From an uncultured Duncaniella sp. (lineage in GTDB: Bacteria > Bacteroidota > Bacteroidia > Bacteroidales > Muribaculaceae), in assembly GCA_910577335.1 (NCBI GenBank), contig CAJTMJ010000024.1, forward strand, positions 1-49,287: a DNA stretch of 49,287 bases, read 5' to 3'. A program made the translations under genes and the position numbers. Of this stretch, positions 43,240-49,287 are shown piece by piece. Within the stretch, counting starts at the first letter, position 1. Each line of letters starts with the position of its first letter. The notes below the pieces were generated by a model. That model was given only the letters and a program-made list of their open reading frames with translations. It had not been told where the DNA came from and made no database searches.

Positions 43240-43270
43240 TTTGAATAGTTAACCAAATGTTTTAAATTTG
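43240..43270 (+). promoter_or_regulatory. Promoter of the porX-like gene
   Basis: TTTG (43240-43243), a 19-bp spacer and TAAATTTG (43263-43270) fit the Bacteroidota consensus. The leader is about 55 nt and includes an inverted repeat. Confidence 0.6.
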
Positions 43271-43280
43271 CGGTAGATAA

Positions 43281-43306
43281 CGGGATACGATATATCTGAT
43301 ATCCCG
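43281..43306 (+). repeat. Inverted repeat in the porX leader
   Basis: CGGGATA (43281-43287) pairs with TATCCCG (43300-43306). It lies between the predicted transcription start and the ATG. It may be an operator or an mRNA hairpin. Confidence 0.45.
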
Positions 43307-43330
43307 TAATATGTGTGATATTGATAAATT

Positions 43331-44875
43331 ATGCCTACAATCCTTTGGGCGGACGACGAAATAGATCTGCTTAAACCGTACATATTGTTCCTGCATGGTA
43401 AAGGTTACGATGTCGTTACCACTTGCAGCGGTTCTGACGCATTAGATTTAGTGTGCGAGAAGGATTTTGACCTTATCATTCTCGATGAGCACATGCCCGG
43501 ACTTACCGGGATAGAGACATTGCAGCGTATTAAGTTGGTGTCTCCTCATATCCCGGTGATAATGATTACCAAAAGCGAGGAAGAGGATATTATGGATCAA
43601 GCTGTCGGGAGTAAAATCGCTGATTATCTTATAAAACCGGTAAATCCCAAGCAGATACTTCTATCCATAAAAAAGTGCCTTCATTCCGGTGAGCTTATCT
43701 CTAATCGGGCTTCAACCGATTATCGGCAAGAGTTTTCACGGATCTCCATGCTGATTAATGATGCGTCAACCATCAATGAATGGTTTGATCTTTACAAATT
43801 GCTTATCCATTGGGAAATGCAATTGGCTGACACTGATGCGCAGATGGCTGAACTGCTCGGTATGCAGAAAAAAGATGCGGAGGATTCGTTTGCGAGGTTT
43901 GTCAGGAAAAACTATGAATCATGGGTAACAGATGTGAAGGCTCCCGCTCGTCCGATGATGTCGCATGACCTTTTCCGAGATAAGATTATACCTCTTCTCG
44001 ACAACGGGGAGAAGCTGTTTTTCGTGGTGATTGACAATTTCCGGCTCGACCAATGGCTTACTGTAAAGCCCTTGCTTGCTGATATGTTTGCCTTTAACGA
44101 GGAGATGTATTGTTCGATTTTGCCTACTGCCACTCAATATGCCCGTAATGCTATATTCTCCGGGCTTATGCCGGTGGAAATAGAGCGCAGATTTCCCGGA
44201 TTATGGGTGGATGAGGATGAGCCGGAGGGAAAAAATCTGAATGAATCCCCACTGATAGAGACACAGTTTGAACGTTATAGGCGTAAATACAGGTTTTCAT
44301 ATAATAAAATTAACGATTCGATTGCCGGAGAAAAGCTTTTGCGTGAATTCCCCAATCTTTTTGTTAATGATTTGAATGTGATAGTGCTGAATTTTATAGA
44401 TATGATGTCACATGCCCGGACAGAATCAAGAATGATACGTGAATTGGCTTCCACCGATGCCGCCTACCGTTCTCTGTCTGAGTCATGGTTCCGACATTCA
44501 CCTGCTATAGAGATATTCAGGCGCATTGCATCAAAAGGGTATAAAATAATCCTTACTACCGATCACGGTACTATAAGGGTGAAAAATGCAGTTAAAGTTG
44601 TCGGTGATAAGAACACTAATACCAATCTGCGTTATAAAGTAGGTAAGAATCTTGCCTATAACCCCAAGGAGGTCTATGAAGTTAAACATCCTTCTCGCTT
44701 CGGGCTTCCTTCACCAAATGTTTCTTCGACTTATATATTTGCCACCGGCAAAGATTTTTTCGCATATCCGAATAATTTTAATCATTATGTTCAGTATTAT
44801 GACGGCACATTCCAACATGGTGGAATCTCTATGGAGGAGATGCTTGTGCCGTTGATAACGCTGACTGCAAAATAA
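43331..44875 (+). CDS. porX: PorX-type response regulator with PglZ domain
   Basis: 514 residues. An N-terminal receiver domain (1-122) has acidic pair D8/D9, phospho-acceptor D52 in LIILDEHMPG, T80 in MITKSE and Lys in DYLIKP. A linker of helices leads to a PglZ/alkaline-phosphatase-fold domain (about 200-510), with FFVVIDNFRLDQW, TATQYARNAIFSG and TTDHGT as metal-site elements. This pairing defines PorX, known in Bacteroidota as a regulator linked to type IX secretion and as a nucleotide phosphodiesterase. No PorY kinase gene is next to it. It is followed 7 bp later by tsaE. Confidence 0.85.
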   Translation: MPTILWADDEIDLLKPYILFLHGKGYDVVTTCSGSDALDLVCEKDFDLIILDEHMPGLTGIETLQRIKLVSPHIPVIMITKSEEEDIMDQAVGSKIADYLIKPVNPKQILLSIKKCLHSGELISNRASTDYRQEFSRISMLINDASTINEWFDLYKLLIHWEMQLADTDAQMAELLGMQKKDAEDSFARFVRKNYESWVTDVKAPARPMMSHDLFRDKIIPLLDNGEKLFFVVIDNFRLDQWLTVKPLLADMFAFNEEMYCSILPTATQYARNAIFSGLMPVEIERRFPGLWVDEDEPEGKNLNESPLIETQFERYRRKYRFSYNKINDSIAGEKLLREFPNLFVNDLNVIVLNFIDMMSHARTESRMIRELASTDAAYRSLSESWFRHSPAIEIFRRIASKGYKIILTTDHGTIRVKNAVKVVGDKNTNTNLRYKVGKNLAYNPKEVYEVKHPSRFGLPSPNVSSTYIFATGKDFFAYPNNFNHYVQYYDGTFQHGGISMEEMLVPLITLTAK

Positions 44876-44882
44876 CATAAAT

Positions 44883-45320
44883 ATGAAAGAGATACTTATA
44901 CCAACTCTGTCCGATCTCGATGCCGCAGCGCAGGAATTTCTGTCGCTGATGGGTGACGAGACTGTTTATACTTTCGAGGGTGAAATGGGAGCCGGTAAGA
45001 CGACATTCATCAACGCCCTTTGCCGTGCGCTTGGTGTGGAGGATGATCCCACAGGTTCCCCCACATTCTCAATTATCAACGAATACCGCTCTGATACCAC
45101 AGCGGAACTCATATATCATTTTGACCTCTATAGGATAGAGTCACTTGAACAGGCGTTTGATATAGGTGTGGAGGATTACCTTGATTCCGGCGCTTTATGT
45201 TTGATTGAATGGCCCGATAGGATAGATGACATTCTTCCTGACGATACTGTAAGAGTCAAAATAGAAGTGTCTCCTAATGGGGAACGCCGACTGATTATCG
45301 ACGGGCTTGCCGAAGAATAA
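44883..45320 (+). CDS. tsaE: tRNA threonylcarbamoyladenosine biosynthesis ATPase TsaE
   Basis: 145 residues, the usual length. The P-loop reads FEGEMGAGKTTF and is followed by DDPTGSPTFSIINEY and then LCLIEWPDRI, all signatures of TsaE. It assists TsaB-TsaC-TsaD in making t6A37 in tRNAs that read ANN codons. It lies directly after porX (7 bp) and before the biotin ligase gene, likely in one transcript. Confidence 0.92.
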   Translation: MKEILIPTLSDLDAAAQEFLSLMGDETVYTFEGEMGAGKTTFINALCRALGVEDDPTGSPTFSIINEYRSDTTAELIYHFDLYRIESLEQAFDIGVEDYLDSGALCLIEWPDRIDDILPDDTVRVKIEVSPNGERRLIIDGLAEE

Positions 45321-45344
45321 CTGCCAGCATCCAGATATACGTAT

Positions 45345-46109
45345 ATGCGGATAATAGATTTACCTGCAGTTGATTCTACAAATACCTATTTGTCAGGTAT
45401 AGCAGCGGAATCTGAGAATGGTACAGTTGTTGTTACCCATGCTCAGACGGCAGGGAGAGGGCAGCGTGGTAATAGCTGGGAGTCAGCTCCCGGTGAGAAT
45501 ATAACCATGTCGCTGCTTCTGCGTCCGTCGCACATCGCTCCGGCTGCGCAGTTTGTCATATCGCAGGCAGTGTCGGTGGCCATAGTAAACGTGCTGAAAC
45601 GATATCTCCCGGATAGGGAAGTCTCCATCAAGTGGCCCAACGACATATATGTGGATGACCGAAAGATATGCGGAATACTCATTGAGAATACTATATCGGG
45701 ACATTCCATTGAATATTCAATAGTCGGAATGGGTATAAATGTGAATCAGCGGGAATTTTTGTCGGATGCTCCCAATCCCGTGTCACTAACTCAGCTTACG
45801 TGTGACAGATATGATGTCAGTTCGCTCGTGACTGAATTTGTGACTGAGATTTTGTCTATTTTTAATAAAGTAGATATTAGTCGGGACACGGATGGTGTGG
45901 AGGTTTCTCTATTTGCTGAACTGTCGCAGGACTATGCCGGTCTGTTGTGGCGACGTGACGGATATTATCCCTACCATGATAATATCCGTGATGTGGATAT
46001 GATGGCTGCGATACGTGGAGTGGCGCCTACCGGTCATATAACACTTGTTACCCTTGAAGGTGAAACTTATGTGTATGCTTTCAAAGAGATAACGGCAATA
46101 CTGAGTTGA
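45345..46109 (+). CDS. birA: Biotin--[acetyl-CoA-carboxylase] ligase
   Basis: 254 residues. The catalytic biotin-binding loop GRGQRGNSWE and the motif IKWPNDIYVDDRKICGILIEN are complete. There is no N-terminal winged helix, so this is the monofunctional type of enzyme, without repressor function. It activates biotin with ATP and joins it to carboxylase carrier proteins. It starts 24 bp after tsaE in the same direction. Confidence 0.9.
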   Translation: MRIIDLPAVDSTNTYLSGIAAESENGTVVVTHAQTAGRGQRGNSWESAPGENITMSLLLRPSHIAPAAQFVISQAVSVAIVNVLKRYLPDREVSIKWPNDIYVDDRKICGILIENTISGHSIEYSIVGMGINVNQREFLSDAPNPVSLTQLTCDRYDVSSLVTEFVTEILSIFNKVDISRDTDGVEVSLFAELSQDYAGLLWRRDGYYPYHDNIRDVDMMAAIRGVAPTGHITLVTLEGETYVYAFKEITAILS

Positions 46110-46233
46110 TTCTACAATGCTGAGTTGTCGGTCTCGTTTTTTGATTCCATTCGAAAATTTTTGTAAATTTACAACCTGAATCGGTTTGTAGCTGATTCGA
46201 ATAAATAGTTATTAAACCCCTCTTACATTTACC

Positions 46234-47313
46234 ATGAAGAGAAATATACTTTTATCATTGTTTGCGTTGTGTGTGGCATTCGTATCGTTTGCTCAGGATG
46301 ATGCAGTGCCTAAAGTTCAGAATAACAAGGCTTACCTTGTGTATGGTGTCGCTTTTTATAATCTGGAGAATCTGTTTGACACCATTAATAATAATGGTAA
46401 GTACGACTATGAGTTTTCTCCTGACGGACCGCGCGGATGGGATAGTGAACGCTATTGGAGCAAGATAAATAACCTTGCCCGGAGTATCTCCCACATGACC
46501 ACACCCGAGACACCTTATGGTCCAGCCATAATCGGTGTATCAGAAATAGAAAACAAGGGTGTGCTTGACGACCTTGTGATGGCTGACTCAATCAAGCAAT
46601 GGAATCTTCAGGTGATTCATCATGATTCTCCCGACCGTAGAGGGGTAGACGTGGGATTACTTTACAGTCCCTATTTCTTCAAGCCGATAGATGTGACCAA
46701 CCATACACTTTGTGTGCCTGATGACCCTGATTTCCTTACCCGTGACCAGATGTGTGTCACCGGTGTGATGGGGGGTGACACCCTTAGTGTCATAGTGAAT
46801 CATTGGCCCTCACGACTCGGAGGCAAGGAGCGTTCAAGCTATCTTCGTGAGACTGCTGCCAGGCTGAGCAAGCATATTGCCGATTCTCTTTGGGCTATTC
46901 GACCTAATCAAGGTGTTATAATAATGGGTGACCTTAATGATGACCCGCATGACAAATCATGTGCCGTGGCTTTAGGTGCCAAGCGTGATGCTACAGATTT
47001 GGCTCCTCATGGGTTCTATAATCCATGGTGGCGATTATTGGAAAGCGGCGTGGGAACACTCTCATATAGAGGTGCATGGAATCTGTTTGACCAGATTATA
47101 GTGTCGGGAACTCTTATGGGACCGAATTATGACCATCTGCATTATTGGAATTGCATAATTAATGACTTTGATTTCCTATATCAGCAGGATGGTCCGTATA
47201 AGGGGACACCTTTACGCACTTACGGCAGTGGTAAATGGCTTAATGGCTATTCCGACCATTTCCCGACCGAAATATTCCTGATAAAAGAGAAAAAATTAAC
47301 ACGAAACAAATAA
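46234..47313 (+). CDS. Secreted endonuclease/exonuclease/phosphatase family protein
   Basis: 359 residues with a signal peptide (about 1-20, SFAQ). The EEP fold signatures are present: VAFYNLENLFDT, IIGVSEIENKGVL with the metal-binding Glu, RRGVDVGLLYSP, VNHWPSRLGG, IIMGDLNDDP and the final SDHFPTEIFL with the catalytic His. The fold acts on phosphodiesters such as nucleic acids or on phospholipids or phosphoinositides. Being exported, it may scavenge extracellular DNA or phosphate. The substrate cannot be decided. The next gene starts 11 bp downstream. Confidence 0.82.
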   Translation: MKRNILLSLFALCVAFVSFAQDDAVPKVQNNKAYLVYGVAFYNLENLFDTINNNGKYDYEFSPDGPRGWDSERYWSKINNLARSISHMTTPETPYGPAIIGVSEIENKGVLDDLVMADSIKQWNLQVIHHDSPDRRGVDVGLLYSPYFFKPIDVTNHTLCVPDDPDFLTRDQMCVTGVMGGDTLSVIVNHWPSRLGGKERSSYLRETAARLSKHIADSLWAIRPNQGVIIMGDLNDDPHDKSCAVALGAKRDATDLAPHGFYNPWWRLLESGVGTLSYRGAWNLFDQIIVSGTLMGPNYDHLHYWNCIINDFDFLYQQDGPYKGTPLRTYGSGKWLNGYSDHFPTEIFLIKEKKLTRNK

Positions 47314-47324
47314 GTACAGTCCCG

Positions 47325-47957
47325 ATGAATAAAGAACCTTTTGTTATAACAGTGGGCCGCCAGTTTGGGAGTGGCGGTCGTGAACTCGGCAAGGCTCTCG
47401 CCGAGGCACTGGAGATTGAATACTATGATAAAGAACTTCTGGTGGAGTCCGCAAAACTTGCGGGTGTTAACCCGGAATATTTCGAGAAAAAGGATGAGCG
47501 TTTCCCTACGTTTTTGCAGGGACTGTTCTCTTTCTCTATGGGCGTGACTCCGATGTGCTACTACACTGGAACTTCATCCATCACTGATGATGGTCTGTAT
47601 AAATCAATAAGCGACTTCCTGCTTAAGACTTCGAAGGAAAAATCATTTGTGGTGGTAGGCAGAAGTGCCGATTACATACTGCGTGATCATCCGAGATGTG
47701 TCAATATATTTGTACATGCGCCGTTGGAGGAATGTGTGAAGCGTATTATGGGACGCAATGATGCTATTGATGAGGCAAAGGCTTCTGCTATAGCCAAAAA
47801 GACTAACAAATGGCGTGCCGAATACTATAATTTCTTCACTGACAAGCAATGGGGCGATGCTAAAAGCTATGACCTCACTCTCGACAGCTCCATCATGAGT
47901 ATGGAGAACAATGTGGAGCTTATAAAGGAGTATCTGCGACTGAGAGGTATATTGTAA
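47325..47957 (+). CDS. Cytidylate kinase-like family protein
   Basis: 210 residues. The start FVITVGRQFGSGGRELGKAL is the modified P-loop of the Cytidylate_kin2 family, followed by YYDKELLVESAKLAGV, SFVVVGRSADYILRDHP and a C-terminal Arg-rich lid (NDAIDEAKASAIAKKTNKWR). It probably phosphorylates a nucleoside monophosphate, but this branch is not characterised well enough to name the substrate. It is co-directional with the EEP gene (11 bp gap) and ends before a strong terminator. Confidence 0.8.
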   Translation: MNKEPFVITVGRQFGSGGRELGKALAEALEIEYYDKELLVESAKLAGVNPEYFEKKDERFPTFLQGLFSFSMGVTPMCYYTGTSSITDDGLYKSISDFLLKTSKEKSFVVVGRSADYILRDHPRCVNIFVHAPLEECVKRIMGRNDAIDEAKASAIAKKTNKWRAEYYNFFTDKQWGDAKSYDLTLDSSIMSMENNVELIKEYLRLRGIL

Positions 47958-47986
47958 TTTACGTCGTAATAAGCATACGAGCTAAT

Positions 47987-48031
47987 GCCGGATTCGTGAC
48001 TGCCATGACAGTTATGAATCCGGCGTTTTTT
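47987..48031 (+). terminator. Terminator after the cytidylate kinase-like gene
   Basis: GCCGGATTC (47987-47995) pairs with GAATCCGGC (48016-48024), with extra pairing inside (TGACTG/CAGT), and is followed by GTTTTTTG. Confidence 0.85.
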
Positions 48032-48098
48032 GTTGAACCTAATGACCCTATATGGTGTTACTTTTATAACTTACAATATCAAAAACAATTAAGTGATT

Positions 48099-49136
48099 AT
48101 GAAAACTAAAATTGGAGCACTTTTGTTGGGTCTCATCGCATTAGGTTCTATAAATAAAGCCGATGCTTGTTCGCGAGTGCTTTATGTCGGCGACGATTCC
48201 CTGCGTATAGTAGGGCGTTCTCTTGACTGGAAAACACCTATTCCTACCAATATATATATATATCCGAGGGGGATGAAGAAAGTTGGTAACAATCTTCCCG
48301 GTTCGGTTGAATGGACTTCTAAATACGGGTCTGTTTACGCTGTGGGTTATGATGGCGGCGTCACTGAAGGTATGAATGAAAAAGGGCTCGTTGTAAACGG
48401 ACTTTTCTGTAAAGGAACGGTGTACGTTAATGATTCCACAATGTCTCGTCCGCCAATGTCACTTGCCATGTTTCCGGCTTGGCTTCTTGACATGTGCTCA
48501 AATACGCCTGAAGCGGTAGAGCTTTTGCGTAAACATGATTTCAATATCTCGGGAGCGACATTCGATGGCGGAACTGTTTCTGCTCTACATTGGGGTATAA
48601 CGGATGAACAAGGCCGTTCGGCTATTGTGGAATTTGATCATGGAACCATAAAAATTTATGAAGGTCAGGATATACCGGTGCTTACCAACGACCCGACTTT
48701 CCCGGCTATGAATGCTATTAATGATTACTGGGTGAAGAAAGGTGGTGTGCATACACTCCCCGGAACTGTCTCATCTCCCGACCGTTTTGTAAGGGCATAT
48801 TTCTTTGACCATAATGTGGAAAAGACCGGTGATGCCGCTTTAGGAGTGTCAATAACCCGCTCTATATTGTATAACGTTTCTGTACCTTATACATATACAG
48901 TCGAAGGTGAGGGTAATGTTTCATCCACTCAGTGGCGTACATTTGCCAATATACGAGACCGTCTATATTATTTCGATCTCGTCACTAATCCCGGTATGTT
49001 TTATATTGATCTTAAAAAATGTGATTTGCGTCCCGGTGCTCCGGTGTTAAAGATTGATACGTCCAAATCAACTGATTATGTAGGAGAAGCTAACAAACAT
49101 CTCTTTAAGACCAAGCCCTTTACGCCGATGTATTAA
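48099..49136 (+). CDS. Choloylglycine hydrolase family enzyme (bile salt hydrolase/penicillin V acylase type)
   Basis: About 345 residues from the ATG at 48099; an in-frame GTG at 48093 is less likely. A signal peptide ends at KADA, leaving C24 as the first mature residue, the N-terminal nucleophile of the family. Other conserved parts are GRSLDW (Asp), VEWTSKYGSVYAVGYDGGVTEG-like strand text, TNDPTFPAMN (Asn) and STQWRTFANIRDRLYYF (Arg). Members cleave linear amides: conjugated bile acids or penicillin V, and some act on N-acyl signals. In a gut organism bile salt hydrolysis is plausible, but the substrate is not fixed by sequence. Confidence 0.85.
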   Translation: MKTKIGALLLGLIALGSINKADACSRVLYVGDDSLRIVGRSLDWKTPIPTNIYIYPRGMKKVGNNLPGSVEWTSKYGSVYAVGYDGGVTEGMNEKGLVVNGLFCKGTVYVNDSTMSRPPMSLAMFPAWLLDMCSNTPEAVELLRKHDFNISGATFDGGTVSALHWGITDEQGRSAIVEFDHGTIKIYEGQDIPVLTNDPTFPAMNAINDYWVKKGGVHTLPGTVSSPDRFVRAYFFDHNVEKTGDAALGVSITRSILYNVSVPYTYTVEGEGNVSSTQWRTFANIRDRLYYFDLVTNPGMFYIDLKKCDLRPGAPVLKIDTSKSTDYVGEANKHLFKTKPFTPMY

Positions 49137-49232
49137 TGTCGTAATCATGGCATACAAAAAGATATTTGATTCTACTTATATACTATAAAAAACACTACTA
49201 TTACTATTTTGACAGTCGTTAGACTGATTATG

Positions 49233-49266
49233 GGGGCTGTGTCAAAATAGGCGCAGCCTCTTTTTT
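49233..49266 (+). terminator. Terminator after the choloylglycine hydrolase gene
   Basis: GGGGCTGTG (49233-49241) pairs with CGCAGCCTC (49252-49260), including two G-U pairs, followed by six T residues. Confidence 0.75.
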
Positions 49267-49287
49267 GATAATCTGCTGAAAAACATA

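Larger units (their letters stand above)
42907..43330. other. AT-rich divergent intergenic region
   Basis: 424 bp with no gene. It separates the polysaccharide locus from the plus-strand housekeeping genes. It holds the porX promoter (43240-43270) and a hairpin in its leader (43281-43306). The part next to the regulator gene is extremely AT-rich, and I see no clear promoter there. Confidence 0.5.

Noticed and set aside
1..49287. CRISPR array
   Set aside because: No regularly spaced direct repeats and no cas gene were seen.

Overview
The window reads as a chromosome segment from a gut member of the order Bacteroidales, most like the Muribaculaceae (inference). Reasons: promoters of the TTTG - about 20 bp - TAnnTTTG type, SusC/SusD genes, many secreted carbohydrate-active enzymes, a PorX-type response regulator, tandem DUF4230 proteins and a secreted choloylglycine-hydrolase family enzyme.

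Layout. (1) 61-8643: a rhamnogalacturonan/pectin enzyme cluster. Three genes run on the minus strand (a six-hairpin lipoprotein, a GH106 rhamnosidase, a GH105 unsaturated uronyl hydrolase) and two diverge on the plus strand (a CE12-like acetylesterase and a GH28 pectinase). No SusC/D pair is visible here. (2) 8727-16425: a Bcp peroxiredoxin, a GT2 glycosyltransferase, a sufC-sufD-sufS operon without sufB beside it, tRNA-Asp, a secreted protein of unknown function and two DUF4230 proteins. (3) 16775-18214: a GH13 alpha-amylase-family enzyme. (4) 18211-26293: a DNA alkylation repair gene (AlkD family) cut in two by about 7.28 kb of foreign DNA. The insert has a tyrosine recombinase, a helix-turn-helix protein, a DUF3987 protein, a MobV relaxase, a probable oriT, and a sigma factor/membrane protein pair. 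It looks like an integrative mobilizable element (IME). Joining the flanks at a shared ATA restores one alkD reading frame. (5) 26511-26584: a tRNA with a CAT anticodon.

(6) 26807-42906: a polysaccharide utilization locus on the minus strand. In transcription order it holds a TPR/membrane/HTH regulator, SusC, a SusD broken by a frameshift, a SusE-position lipoprotein, a PL38-like lyase fused to a GH88 hydrolase, GH5, GH3 and GH2. The enzyme set suggests a beta-glucan-like polymer bearing uronic acid; the substrate is not known. (7) 43331-49136: housekeeping genes on the plus strand: PorX, TsaE, biotin ligase, an EEP-family nuclease/phosphatase, a cytidylate-kinase-like protein and a choloylglycine-hydrolase-family protein.

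Points most worth following are the reversible-looking interruption of alkD, the lyase-hydrolase fusion, the frameshifted susD in an otherwise intact locus, and several large unexplained hairpins between genes and inside the mobile element. All family names come from reading motifs; no database search was run.
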